A stretch of DNA of 64,000 nucleotides from Aradus depressus (taxonomy: Eukaryota; Arthropoda; Insecta; Hemiptera; Aradidae): NCBI GenBank assembly GCA_963662175.1, contig OY759224.1:31877489-31941488 (forward strand). Reading direction: 5' to 3'. Position numbers and translations under genes: made by a program. How positions within the stretch are numbered: position 1 is the first letter of the stretch; every line of letters begins with the position of its first letter. Positions 8,690-19,112 of the stretch are shown one piece after another. The notes below the pieces were generated by a model. The model was given only the letters and a program-made list of their open reading frames with translations. It had not been told where the DNA came from and did no database searches.

Positions 8690-10297
8690 CTTGTGTGCAC
8701 GTTTGTCAAGCCTGGGGACAGGGACCTCTCCTTGGCGGGTAGCTACAGACCGATCAGCCTACTCCCAGTCTCCGGCAAGGTGTTGGAGACTCTGATCCTG
8801 TCGGGAATTCGGGCCCGGGTACAGGCCTTTGTTTCGCACAGACAATTCGGATGCATGAGGGGCAGATCCACTGAGGATGCGTTGAGAATGCTAAGGGCGG
8901 ATGTCGAGGAGGTCAGAGGGAAATACTCTCTCTGCATCTTCTTCGATGTAGCCGCGGCCTTCGACTGCGCCTGGTGGCCTGCCATTCTCTTGCGACTACG
9001 GTCTGTGGGAATACCTAGGAACCTATTCGGGCTCATCTCCAGCTTCCTCAGCGAGCGCTCTGCGACGGTGAGACAGCAATTCACCAGCACTACAGTGAAC
9101 ATCACCAGAGGGTGTCCCCAGGGCTCGGTCCTCGGACCAACACTCTGGAACATACTCTTTGATGGACTGCTTCGTGACCTCGAGACTCGTGGACACAGGG
9201 CAATAGCCTATGTTGACGACCTAGTGGTCACGGTGCACGCTGATAGTCGTGCCACTCTGACTGCCCGAGCCCAAGCCGCGATCGACTCTACTGACACTTG
9301 GTGCCGACTGAACAAGTTAACCCTCTCTCCCAGCAAGACAGCGGCTATGCTGATGAGAGGAAAAACTGACGCCCGCCACCCCCTGGTTCTTGCAGTACAC
9401 GACCGACGCGTTGAATTTCCGGCCGTGATCACGTACCTGGGTGTGGGGATTGGGCCGGGATTCAACGTCACGCCCCACGCTGTTGCCATCAAGGATAGGA
9501 CAACAGCTACCTTTAACGCTCTGAGCTACCTAGCCCGAGCGACGTGGGGTCTCGGCTACTCCGCGTGTAAAACTATTTACACCGGGGTTTTCGAGGCAGT
9601 AGCAAGGTACGCCGCTGCCGGATGGTGGGTTCACCCCACCAAGCGACGGCGTACGTTGCTACTTCAAGCTCAAAGAGCAGCCCTCCTCAGGATTACCAAA
9701 GCCTACCGTACAGTCTCCACGGCTGCGCTGCAGGTGCTGGCTGGGGCCCCACCCATAGACCTTGTCTTGGATGGGGCCGTCGCCTCGTACTTCTGTAGAC
9801 GCGGCTTACCAATAGAGGCAGACACGGACATGGCCTTGCGTCAAGCCCTGGAAAGGGAGATGCAAGGACGGGCGAGACCAGATCGCCTGAGGGGCATTGT
9901 CCAGGAATGGATCGTAGAAAGATGGCAACAGCGTTGGGCGCAATCGACAGATGGCCGTACAACCTTCACCTATTTCCCAGACGTCCAGACGCGCCTTGAC
10001 TCTCCATGGGTACAACCAGACCATTGGACGTCACAGATGCTATCAGGTCACGGCGACTTCAGCGCCAAGCTCTTCTTCTTTAAGAAGAAGAACAGCCCAG
10101 CCTGCTCGTGTGGCGGCGTCGAGACTGCGGAACACGTAGTTCTCGAATGCCCGCTATACGACGTGCCCAGGGCGGCGCTGATTCGCCAGTCAGGATCGTA
10201 CCTGGGACTGGACCTGCCGGGACTGATGACAGAGGCTGGCTACCTGGCTTTGGGTCGGTTCGTCTCCTCCTGGCGGAGAATCAAGAAAGCCTACTAA
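8690..10297 (+). pseudogene. R1-clade reverse transcriptase, 5'-truncated ORF2
   Basis: The frame is open from 8600 to the stop at 10295-10297, but only the part after about 8690 is retrotransposon. The ATG at 8600 belongs to element X, so the native start, endonuclease domain and ORF1 are missing. Counting from 8600, SYRPISLLP is at residues 48-56, motif A FFDVAAAFD at 114-122, motif B GCPQGSVLGP at 171-180, and the catalytic YVDDL at 204-208. A C-terminal zinc knuckle CSCGGVETAEHVVLEC lies at 502-517 (C-x-C-x7-H-x4-C). The thumb and C-terminal pattern match the R1 clade. The enzyme would prime reverse transcription at nicked DNA; this copy cannot be autonomous. The long undamaged frame shows it inserted recently. 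Confidence 0.85.
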
Positions 10298-10484
10298 CCC
10301 GGTGCCGGGGGCCCCACCGACCACCGACAGGCGTGCGGCGGCTGCCCCCGGCTCCGGGACACAGGCAGAACAGAACCCCCGATAAGATCCCGAGATCACT
10401 CGGCGTAAGAAGCCGGGAGAACATAGGGTGATGTGACCGACCCCCTAAGGGGTTCAGGAGCACCCGAAAAAAAAAAAAAAAAAA
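8690..10484 (+). mobile_element. R1-clade LINE, 5'-truncated, with poly(A)
   Basis: A 5'-truncated non-LTR retrotransposon with a reverse transcriptase ORF, a GC-rich 3' UTR of about 170 bp (ending ggttcaggagcacccg) and a poly(A) tail ending at 10484. It is flanked by ttattaaa (8682-8689) and a similar ttattaaa (10485-10492), a likely 8-bp target duplication inside element X. It is far more GC-rich than its surroundings, which marks it as a young insertion. Two shorter copies of its 3' end occur at 31792-32374 and 50341-50399. Confidence 0.85.
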
Positions 10485-11275
10485 TTATTAAATTGAAAAA
10501 TGTATCAACTTATTATAAATGTATATTTTTAAGTATTTATTTATTAAATAATAAATCAGTTATTATTCATTTCATTTTACTCTTTTTAATAGTTTTGTTT
10601 TTACTATTAACATTACGCGTGTTAGACTCAAGTAGTTATAAATCTAATATATAAACTATCTTTTGACGTATCCTATTACCATGTATTATAAATCTAATAT
10701 ATAAACTATCTTTTGACGTATCCTATTACCATGTATTATAAATCTAATATATAAACTATCTTTTGACGTATCCTATTACCATGTATTATAAATCTAATAT
10801 ATAAACTATCTTTTGACGTATCCTATTACCATGTATTATAAATCTAATATATAAACTATCTTTTGACGTATCCTATTACCATGTATTATAAATCTAATAT
10901 ATAAACTATCTTTTGACGTATCCTATTACCATGTATTATAAATCTAATATATAAACTATCTTTTGACGTATCCTATTACCATGTATTATAAATCTAATAT
11001 ATAAACTATCTTTTGACGTATCCTATTACCATGTATTATAAATCTAATATATAAACTATCTTTTGACGTATCCTATTACCATGTATTATAAATCTAATAT
11101 ATAAACTATCTTTTGACGTATCCTATTACCATGTATTATAAATCTAATATATAAACTATCTTTTGACGTATCCTATTACCATGTATTATAAATCTAATAT
11201 ATAAACTATCTTTTGACGTATCCTATTACCATGTATTGGTTTAACGGAAATAAATTTATTATATTATATTGTATA
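10485..11275 (+). repeat. Element X, 3' part with an expanded 50-bp array
   Basis: Continues element X after the LINE and ends gtttaacggaaataaat followed by ATT-rich sequence. The same terminus occurs at about 22665 and 30770, with a ttgacgtatcctattacca block just before it. Here that block has been amplified (see 10636-11239). Confidence 0.7.
10636..11239. repeat. 50-bp tandem array, 12 copies
   Basis: The unit begins at aatctaatat (10641, 10691, and so on to 11191) and contains ttgacgtatcctattacca. Copies are practically identical. The single-copy form is present in the other element X copies, so the array grew inside this one. Confidence 0.95.
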
Positions 11276-12019
11276 ATATTTACCGATTGTAATTATTCAA
11301 AATAAATAAATATTGAAACAAAAAAATCATATTTTATGACCAAAAAATGCCTGGAAAAACCTAAAGCCAGACATTGATTACAAAACGATTCTTTCCGGCA
11401 ATATTCACTTTTAGGAAAAGTACTTTTCTTTCATTTCTATTTGATTTATGATGACAAAATAAAAAAAATAAAATAAAATCAATTTATACTATATTTTTCT
11501 TATCATGTTTTCTTGCGGTTCATTTACTGAGGGAGCGTTTATTCATAGGACATTAGGAGAAGAAGGGAAAGGTAAGAAAAGTGAAAGAAAATTACCAAGG
11601 AAAAGTGAGTAGGGGAGGGTCCAATTTGAGACTCGGGGGTGAGTTCATCAGAGGAGCCACCACTGGGTGATCAACAGAGACCCCTATTTCATAGCCCCTT
11701 TAATATTTACCGAGCCTTTGATCTCATGCCAGGCTCTCTCTAATTAATGCAAAGGCTCTCCTCCGTAGCCATGGTACTTCATCCCTCGTCCTGGCTCTAT
11801 ACAATAGTCTCTCTTCTCTGATTTGGTAAAGTTCAATTCAGGAGAGTTGTCCTAATTATCCGGAGACCTCTCTTCTCTGTCCACGTGAGAACAGCCCACA
11901 CTCCCACCGAAGGGTAACTCCAGCCGTCTGCAATATCCACCACGAAGATGGTTCTCCTCTTCGCAGGAATTAAGAGTTATTGTATATATATACCAGGTAC
12001 ATACACATACACACATATA
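11276..12019. other. No gene seen; contains one arm of an inverted repeat
   Basis: Contains A-rich sequence, then a more GC-balanced part (11540-11980) with no long frame. The segment 11922-11982 is inverted at 13311-13372, on the other side of the L2 LINE relic. Confidence 0.55.
11922..11982 (+). repeat. Left arm of a 60-bp inverted repeat
   Basis: ccgtctgcaatatccaccac and following sequence recur inverted at 13311-13372 with small differences. The arms enclose the LINE L2 fragment. Confidence 0.7.
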
Positions 12020-12238
12020 ATATGTATTTTTTTTTTTAAATTTATTTATTACTACATTGAAGCCTATTAAGGCTTATTATAGAGAGTTGGGGTACAATTT
12101 AAATATACATCCGATATAATAATAAAGTCAGAATATTACAGCTTAATAAATTTCTAAAAATATAAATATTATGATAAATGCGCACATTTACTTGTATACA
12201 TACAGCCAAGAGAGATGCAAAAAAAAAAATATATATAT

Positions 12239-12621
12239 GAGGAGTTTGGAACCAGAGTGGACCAACTGGTTGAAACTGAACAGGTAGAAAATGGCAATTG
12301 AAAATTGAGTACATTTTGTTTATCTCCATAAATGGGCCCCAAATATTTATTTATATTTGAAATTTTAGAATAGTATTGGATGAGTGATCCCTTTTTGTGT
12401 TCTATAAAGTTTTTGAAGGCCGTATGATCCATTGTGACTTTGAAAATATATGCACAAAATACTAGTGGACTAAACTTAAAGTGCTGCTATCTATCACTGA
12501 AGTGAAGAAACTAAGTGATCCACACTGGTTTTGAAAAAAGGGAACCTATGCCAACATCAGGATGGTAATAACTCATTTTCCGAAAAATTGTGGGTTGGTC
12601 CGCTCTGGCTCCAAACTCCTC
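12239..12621. mobile_element. MITE with GAGGAGTTTGG inverted ends
   Basis: Ends GAGGAGTTTGGAACCAGAGT and the complement of ACTCTGG-type CGCTCTGGCTCCAAACTCCTC form inverted repeats of about 28 bp. ATATAT flanks both sides. The L2 copy at 36185-36790 has the uninterrupted site, so the borders are firm. The 383-bp interior has no transposase. The superfamily is unknown. Confidence 0.8.
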
Positions 12622-13011
12622 ATATATACTTTCATAAACATACATACATATATACATATTATAATGACTTTAAATACAACCAAAGTAATAAACATAAAGT
12701 CAAACCACTTTGTACTTAAACTGTAATTAACAAGTATTTAACAAAAACTTGATATGAAAATCTCAACTTTAATTCATTTTTCAATATCTTTATTATTTTT
12801 TGTCCTCTATTCTTAATTTTAATTTATTATTTTTTTTTTTCAAATTTTTATTGTAAGTTAGATTTTGTAATGTTTGCTTTTATGAATTAATATAATTTAG
12901 AATATAGTAATAGACATAATTAATTTGCTCTATAGAAACAATCTCTAATATTCTAATAATATTACTTTCATCTTCATCAGAGTTTTTAATATATTTAGAT
13001 AAATATCTTTC

Positions 13012-13311
13012 TCAAATAATTTTATACAGAGGACAGTTTAATAAAAAATGAACGATATCTTCTTTGAGTTCTCTAGAGCAACATCTACATTGATCCTTTT
13101 CAAAAATAATTTTTTCTTTATTTATATATAAACTGATATGGTGTTTAGAAGCCAAACGTAACTGACCTACTGCTCTAATTTTATTGATATGACAATTAAA
13201 TAACATATGGCAACTCACAGAGCCAAAATATAATATGTATGTTACACACTTATATATTATGCGCCAAGTACTAAAATCAGAGATTCCTTGAAGAGAAGAA
13301 AGGAGGACCAT
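13012..13311 (-). pseudogene. LINE C-terminal fragment (family L2)
   Basis: The 99-residue frame ends with CRCCSRELKEDIVHFLLNC (C-x2-C-x8-H-x4-C), the zinc knuckle that follows the reverse transcriptase in several LINE clades. The N-terminal half overlaps the point where an inverted flank begins (13311), so the true start is lost. It resembles 2033-2332 and 56493-56756 in layout. Confidence 0.65.
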
Positions 13312-13372
13312 AAGTCTTAAGTCCTGAGAAGAGGTGACCCTTCTTCGTGGGGATATTGCAGACGGCTGGAAA
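13311..13372 (-). repeat. Right arm of the 60-bp inverted repeat
   Basis: Reverse complement of 11922-11982 with a few mismatches. The shared part starts at the upstream border of the L2 fragment. Confidence 0.7.
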
Positions 13373-13386
13373 TAACGTTAATGGAA

Positions 13387-13595
13387 ATAACACCTTCATC
13401 CTAACCAAAAGTGAATTTTCAAAAAAATTGTACTATATCACCTTTAGCCATTTGCCCCTTCAATTATAAAGGTGTATTATACCTTTATACTTGGTTTATT
13501 TATAATATACCTTCATAATTGAAGGGGCAAATGTATAAAGGTGATATGCTACAATTTTTTGAAAATTCACTTTTTGTTAGAATAAAGGTGTTATG
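13387..13595. mobile_element. Fold-back MITE, about 97-bp arms
   Basis: The left arm (ataacaccttcatcctaac to caattataaaggtgtat) is the inverse of the right arm (ataccttcataattgaaggg to aataaaggtgttat), with a spacer of about 15 bp. Almost the whole element is palindromic and no frame is present. Confidence 0.85.
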
Positions 13596-13642
13596 TCCAT
13601 CTGCATCTTGGCCCTGACTTCCAATCTCCAAAATGGCTTAAT

Positions 13643-14124
13643 TTGCTCAAAACTCAGATGATGAAAGTGTTAAGTGACAAGCAAGGGTCTGACCTCTGGT
13701 ATATAAAGGAGATAAGTGTAACCTTATCACCTTCATCCACCAACTGTATCATATCACTTTTATCCACTCGAGAACGATCCAACATGAATTGTTTCTTCTC
13801 ACAACAACAGCAGACTAACTTGGAACCCCCATACTCGACTGAAATGCCAAGAACTGAACAGACGATATGGACAACTGTACAGACTCCTCGACTTCAATGT
13901 TCCTTTTGTCCATTAAATCCCGTTTTCCAAGTTCCACACGAACGTCTTGCACAATAATCCTCTTGCCAAATCCTCATTATCACAATTTCATCCACACAAT
14001 CCTCAGAATGCCATTTTTCGAGGGAGTGCTGGTGATGAGCGGATTCTCCCCTCACGCTTCTCAGTCCTCTCGACGCCCCGCCTCCTGGTCTTCCTCCACT
14101 GCCGTACAGTGGGTGGTTAGGTAA
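13643..14124 (+). other. Possible coding or exon-like segment, unrecognised
   Basis: The base composition is more balanced than around it. Frames of 104 residues (13643-13957) and 85 residues (13867-14124) overlap, and a third frame (NVLHNNPLAKSSLSQFHPH) also runs open to a TAG near 14116. There is no family resemblance that I can name, no clear splice pair and no start context. It may be an exon of a host gene, or chance. Confidence 0.25.
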
Positions 14125-14441
14125 AGTGGTGAGAGTCCTAATGGTGCTTCTTTTCAAGCTTCTTGTACATTTTTATTTATTTATTTTTATTTTTTTGTTT
14201 TTTTAATTTATTTATTATTATTTTATTTGATCTATTTTATTTTATGTTTAAAGTTTTGACCGATTACATAACTTCCCCTATGTTTTTTATAGTTAGGGAA
14301 GTAATAAAAGCTGACGGTGAATCATTGGCCATGAATGAACCTCCCCAGAGACTATTAACAACTGAGTTTTTGCTCTATCTCTGAAACCAATATAACGATT
14401 TGGTTTTCTATTTCGGAATTCTCATACATAGTTATTATGTA

Positions 14442-14535
14442 CTCATGCCCGGACTTTAACTAACTTTAACATATTGTCTACTAGCAGAGATCTTTTATGT
14501 CGCTCTGGTGGACATGAGCCCAACTCTACATAAAA
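14442..14535 (-). repeat. SINE-A 3' part, diverged
   Basis: catgcccggactttaactaa and gctctggtggacatgagccc are SINE-A 3' landmarks in minus orientation. It is older than the full copies, with several small deletions. Confidence 0.75.
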
Positions 14536-14792
14536 TTTTATGTCGAAATATTCATTACATTTACAGTTATTGGGATTTTTGAGTTTAGCCATACCTTTAA
14601 CTGGTAAATTTGCATATTAAATTCTATATTTCTATACTTCGTCTAACTGGTAAAGTAATATTAATATCGTATATGAACTAACTTACAAATCCTCTTAAAA
14701 ATCAGCATTAAATATAAAACTTAATGAAAAGTTGAATGAGCTGTATTTGAAATTTTTCATTATAAAAGAGTGACGTAGGTATATCTGTGTGT

Positions 14793-14813
14793 GGGGGGGG
14801 GGGGGGGGGGGGG
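14793..14813. repeat. Poly(G) run, 21 G
   Basis: Follows a short GT repeat. Confidence 0.95.
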
Positions 14814-14969
14814 CAGCGGAAATTATGAATTTTCACTCATGCCGGAAGCAGGAAAATCTCACCTAACTTTACTTTTTTCCTACTTCCCTAGGCTATGGGA
14901 AAATACAGGGAAAATTATGTAATCGACCAGAATTTCGATGTTAGTCAGTTAATTCAGCTCATACTCCGG

Positions 14970-15188
14970 TTTTAACTATCAAGTCATATCGTCCTCTTTC
15001 ATCGCTCTGGTGGACATGAGACTAACTAGAGTGAAAATCTAACTTTCGTCAACCCAGGTTTATTTACATTGGGTAAATAAAGGTCTTTAACGAGTCATCT
15101 GATATAGCATAGATTCAGGACCATCTCTTAATGTCCCATCCGAAGGATGGTGTGCTCAAGGCTTTGACCGGGTTTCAAACCCGCGATA
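14970..15188 (-). repeat. SINE-A, diverged, minus
   Basis: Shows the 3' block (gctctggtggacatgagact), the central aaaggtctttaacgagtcat, the body motif as its complement (cccatccgaaggatggtgtg) and part of box B (gggtttcaaacccgcg). The tRNA-like 5' end is missing. Confidence 0.8.
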
Positions 15189-15435
15189 TAAATAACATGA
15201 TAACACTCATTGAACGAACATATCGACTAACTATACAACAGGATATCTATTGATTTTCAGGCACATAATGGGCTTAACTCAAAATAACTGCCGTTTTAGT
15301 GAAGATATCAAAACGAAATTTTATACAAGGATTGAGAAAGCCTTGATTAAGACATTTATTAATTTTCAGCGAAAACGTTCTCTTTTTTTTCCTTTTATAG
15401 ATTTGACAAATTGAAAAACTTAAAATTTTGATAAA

Positions 15436-15642
15436 AACCCCTTGACTGTATGGTTCTGCACAAGTCACACCAATATAACAAGATTACAGACATTTCAAAA
15501 CAAATTCCTCCGGATAGCGATGAACGCACCCTGGTTTATCAGGAACACCCAAATCCATCGGGAACTAGGAGTTGCTTCTTTTGCAGCCCGAATCGAGAAA
15601 CTCACCCGAAACTTCCATGAAGATCTGCCAGCCTGCTCGTAG
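15436..15642 (+). pseudogene. Jockey-like LINE C-terminal fragment
   Basis: The frame reads ITRLQTFQNKFLRIAMNAPW then FIRNTQIHRELGVASF, the pattern that follows the reverse transcriptase thumb in Jockey-clade LINEs (LQ-xx-QNK-x-LR-x-NAPW, then IHRELG). It stops at a TAG after PACS. The minus-strand copy at 47275-47559 has the same motifs. There is no reverse transcriptase here. Confidence 0.8.
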
Positions 15643-15699
15643 GCTGCAACCGAGACTGTACCCAGACTTTTTATTTTAATTTTAATTTTCATGTGTCAA

Positions 15700-16853
15700 T
15701 TTGTGTAAAGTACATGTTTAGTACTGGCCCAAAAAAACATGTTTTTCTTATTTTTCTTGATAAAAACTCAATGTTTCATTTTTTGTCCGATTACATAACT
15801 ATACTTTGTACTTCCTTGAACTCATGCTTTAGACGACTAAAGCAGTGTTGTACTCCACTCAAGTCCAACAATAATAAAGCAGTTTATTGTGAAAACTGTC
15901 GCCCCCCCCGCTCTGAGCAGTTGGCACTCTTGAGAAGCAAATCGCGCCCCGGAAAGCGGATTGTATGCCCTCCATTTTACATAGGGCCCCTTCTACATAA
16001 GTAACTTGCTAAGGGTCTACATACATTACTACATAAAGCACCCCTCTTTCCTTCTCAACATTTTATTTATTTAGTACGTTTTTACTTTTGTTTTGCGCCC
16101 CCTTTTTTTAAAGGGTGTTAAAAACGTTACTTTTTTTTCTTTTTCCCCCCTCTATTTTTTTCTTCTTTGTTTTAACTCATCCCTCTGTACTTTTTTTTTA
16201 CTCCTACCTTTTTACTCTCAGGCCCAATAAATTATTCTATTTTTTTTTTTTTTTTTTTTTTTTCGAAAATAAAACTTACTTTGTCATACATTTTTATATT
16301 TATTTTTCAGAAAAAAAAAAAATAAAAAAAGTAAAAAGATTTTTTTTTATCATTTATTCCCTTTGAAGAACAAGTTACTAAACCAAGTTTTAACAAATTG
16401 AATTGATAAAACTTAGGGGGAGAAATAAAAAAATGATTCGTTGAATCTCCAACAATCTCCCTCTTAAATCAAAATAGTTATTATTAATAATTGAGCTGAG
16501 TTTACGAAGCTCATTCTTAGGCGACTCATGTATTTCGTTGTACTCGTACTCCTCCTAAACCCCTTTACCGATCACATTGAAATTTACCACGATGGTAGTG
16601 GACACGGTGACGATGGTTTACTACTAAAAAAAATGTGGAATCGAACATACCACGGAGGAATAATCACCGAAAAACGAAATCCCCATTGAAATCAATTGAG
16701 AGACAAAATTCTCGCGCAAAATAGAATTTTTCGATTTTAAATGTAAAAATCCGGGCTAAGCCCTTTTCGGTTTACCATCGGACACCAATTTTTTTGAGCC
16801 GTTTTTTTCAGTGTTCAAACGTACACACTTCGACTTTTTTTTCGATAAAAATA
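15700..16853. other. No gene seen; T-rich and low-complexity parts
   Basis: Contains a T run of about 29 (16235-16263), pyrimidine-rich 16080-16260, and unassigned AT-rich sequence. The GC-richer 15890-16000 has no long frame. No repeat of this window is recognised. Confidence 0.55.
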
Positions 16854-17198
16854 GGTTAGGTTAGGTTTTATGACTCATGCCCGGGCTTTAACTACGAGGT
16901 CATATCGCCTACTACCAGAGCGCTCTTTCGTCACTCTGGTGGACATGAGCCCGTCTCTACTGTGGGAGTCCTAAATTTTGCCTACCCTAAATTTTTATTC
17001 ATCTAGGGTTGGGGTCTTTAACGAGTATCTGACATCGTACAGGCTCGGGACCATCGCTTAACGTCCCATCCGAAGGACGGCGTGCTTAAGTTTATTTTAC
17101 CTCCCAGATAAAATAAACTAAGGGCCTCGGTCGGGCTACGAACCCACGTTCTTTAGCTCAGAAGGCAAGCACGCATACCACTGAGCTACCGGCGCCCT
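16854..17198 (-). repeat. SINE-A, full length, with 11-bp target duplication
   Basis: On the minus strand it begins gggcgccggtagctcagtgg, has box A and box B, the body motif ccgtccttcggatgggacgt, and ends catgagtcataaaacc followed by CTAACC repeats. cgataaaaata flanks both sides (16843-16853, 17199-17209). The promoter boxes suggest RNA polymerase III transcription and mobilisation by a LINE in trans. The 345-bp copy is nearly identical to those at 22072 and 30117. Confidence 0.93.
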
Positions 17199-17539
17199 CG
17201 ATAAAAATATTCTTCAACATACAAAGAACACATAGTAAAAAGAATTTTGTGCAAAAACAGCTGTTGTCTACAAAAAGGCTAGAAAAAATCCATTGAATTC
17301 AATTGAAATCTATTTAAAGTATTAATATATTCATAAAGAACATACAAGGTGAGAAGTTACTGATAATTATTAAAACATTAACTGAGTTTTTTATACAGAT
17401 ATGCCTGACTCAGCTCAGTTTTTGCAAACAGCAGAATGTATTGCACACCTAGTACATAATTATTATCATGTCCGGGCATAACTACTACATTTTATCGCCT
17501 TCTACCAGAGTGTTGTTTCCTCGCATTCATCATTACATC

Positions 17540-17850
17540 GACAGTTATTAAGGTTTTTATTATTGGTGACAAAGAACTCATCATTTATTAAAACTGATTT
17601 TTTTAAAAATCATCGATGAATCACCGGCAATGTACTTCCACATCACGAATTAATCAATTAGGTTTTTATTCTCACTCTAAAATTAATCTACCGTTTGAGG
17701 TAAAAAATTAATTTACATCAAAATTACATAATACATTTTTTGTCGATACATTCTATATATTGGCAGTTATTGGGATTTTTGACTTGAGTTCCTCTCCTCT
17801 GTGCCACCTCATACCGACTGAAAATTAGTAGGTGTCGTTCTTATGGGGAT
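17540..17850 (-). repeat. Rep-B, minus copy
   Basis: Order of landmarks: acatcgacagttattaaggt, gatgaatcaccggcaatgta, cacgaattaatcaattaggt, ttgtcgatacattctatata, ttggcagttattgggatttt, gaaaattagtaggtgtcgtt. Two terminal modules are visible. Confidence 0.75.
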
Positions 17851-18104
17851 TATCGTTGTCGGAAGTAAAATTGGAGATGATGATAGGATACCTGTGAATT
17901 TACATTTTTTCTGTAGAGATATTGTGAAACACTTAATAAAAAATGAAGAAAACTTATGTTTTTTTAAAAATATTGTTTATTTTCACAAAATATAAATAAT
18001 ACGCACGTTTTCTCTATTTTTTACAACTGAGTTGTTTGAATATTACATGTCACTTTTGAACTTTGCACTTACGATGGTACACTTTAGGTATATATATTTG
18101 TGGA

Positions 18105-18175
18105 GAAAGAGCGCTCTGGTAGTAGGCGATATGACCTCGTAGTTAAAGCCCGGGCATGAGTCATAAAACCTAACC
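18105..18175 (+). repeat. SINE-A, 5'-truncated to 71 bp, with target duplication
   Basis: Only the last part (aagagcgctctggtagtagg to gcatgagtcataaaacctaa) is present. tatatttgtgga flanks both sides (18093-18104, 18176-18187), so this is an independent truncated insertion, not a broken full copy. Confidence 0.88.
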
Positions 18176-18269
18176 TATATTTGTGGAATTAGACAATATA
18201 AAAGTTAAACAAATTCTTTATTTTATTATCTTTCCACTTTATCGTCACAGATCGCAGAAACGAATTCTT

Positions 18270-18416
18270 ACAGAAATAAAAGACGTCTTCTCTATCAGAA
18301 CCGGTTATCAACGAAATAGCGTCATCATGAGTGGCACATGCCACCCGTACAGTGTGGAGTCTAAACGACTACTGTCGTGAATGTTTCACTGATGATGACG
18401 TCTTTTGTTTCTAACA
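18270..18416. mobile_element. H2 inverted pair, degenerate
   Basis: The left half on the minus strand carries TCATGATGACG, AACCGGTTC and the 3' end gacgtcttttatttctg. The right half on the plus strand has CACTGATGATGACGTC followed directly by the same 3' end (tcttttgtttcta). Both 3' ends point outward. The left core has changes in CTGA and GAAA, so it should be inactive. The right core has lost everything between stem II and the tail. Confidence 0.65.
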
Positions 18417-18427
18417 TACTTATAATT

Positions 18428-18538
18428 CTAGTTCATAACTAGACCTGACGATGGTGTAAGGCCGAAACCGGTAGTTATATATACATATCTTTAGTGGAAT
18501 GGAAAATATTTCAAAAATAAGTTTGTTTTATTTATTTA
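18428..18538 (+). mobile_element. H1 insertion, 111 bp, with 11-bp target duplication
   Basis: tacttataatt flanks both sides (18417-18427, 18539-18549). The insert begins just upstream of the hammerhead-like core and ends in gtttgttttatttat. The duplication and the truncated 5' side show movement by an RNA intermediate. It inserted next to the H2 pair. Confidence 0.82.
18434..18478 (+). ncRNA. Hammerhead-ribozyme-like core, family H1
   Basis: CATAAC (18434-18439), CTGACGA (18445-18451), GAAA (18464-18467), CCGGTA (18468-18473), GTTAT (18474-18478). It differs from the 6831 copy only in the stem II loop. Confidence 0.5.
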
Positions 18539-18849
18539 TACTTATAATTTTTTCAAATTAAATTGAGCCATGAAACATTGGTCATCGTTTCTTAGAAGCC
18601 GAGTTTATGTCTTCCAGATTAGGATCCCGTCTTTGCCTTTGTGTGTTTCACAATATTATCATGGTACACCCCACCCGTACAGTGTGAAATCTTAAGGACT
18701 ACTGTCCTGAATGTTTGAAAATATTAATTCCTTTATGAGTTATACTTTTTTCAAAAAGAGAAGAGCAATGTTTAGTTATTCGAAAGTCTTCTTTCTTACT
18801 GGTATCGTAATCATGACTAGTATTGTTGAGAGTTAAGAGTTCTGAATTC

Positions 18850-19112
18850 CATAAATGAAATTTTGTGTCGATACATTTATTATAAGGGTAGTTATTAGAG
18901 TTTCCCTAATCCTCGGTGTCGTTGTGGAGTTTCATTTCATCTGAGAACAATACTTGTTAATTTACGGCTCAACTCAAAAACCATAACTTTGAAGCGCGTA
19001 AAGAAGTCAACTATTATTAGCGCAAACTGTCGACTGGGTCTGGAGGGGGAGCGAAAACTTAATTGATTAATTCGTTCTGCAGAAGTACAAGTGATTCACC
19101 GACGAATTTTTT
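18850..19112. repeat. Rep-B pieces in both orientations
   Basis: 18850-18930 has the minus-strand block (aaattttgtgtcgatacatt, then ggtagttattagagtttccc). From 18966 the plus-strand block runs: ctcaactcaaaaaccataac, gtcgactgggtctggagggg, gagcgaaaacttaattgatt, gtgattcaccgacg. Confidence 0.7.

Larger units (their letters stand above)
12020..13311 (-). mobile_element. LINE family L2, 5'-truncated, with a nested MITE
   Basis: Minus-strand element with its C-terminal coding end at 13311-13012, a long AT-rich 3' UTR, and a 3' end (gcttcaatgtagtaataaat) near 12040. A second copy at 36185-36790 matches both flanks of the nested insertion at 12239-12621 without the insertion itself. The reverse transcriptase region is absent from both copies. 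Confidence 0.75.

Noticed and set aside
8600..8690. ATG at 8600 as the start of the reverse transcriptase
   Set aside because: The first 30 or so codons are element X sequence, also found at 21940-22000 without a LINE; the LINE is 5'-truncated.
9208..9962. Minus-strand frames of 89-136 codons opposite the reverse transcriptase
   Set aside because: They are shadows of the GC-rich LINE coding strand.
13720..13760. Palindrome-like sequence as a further MITE
   Set aside because: Only weak similarity to the fold-back at 13387-13595 and no matching second arm.
16115..16366. Frame of 83 codons rich in Phe
   Set aside because: It is translation of poly(T) and poly(A) low-complexity DNA.
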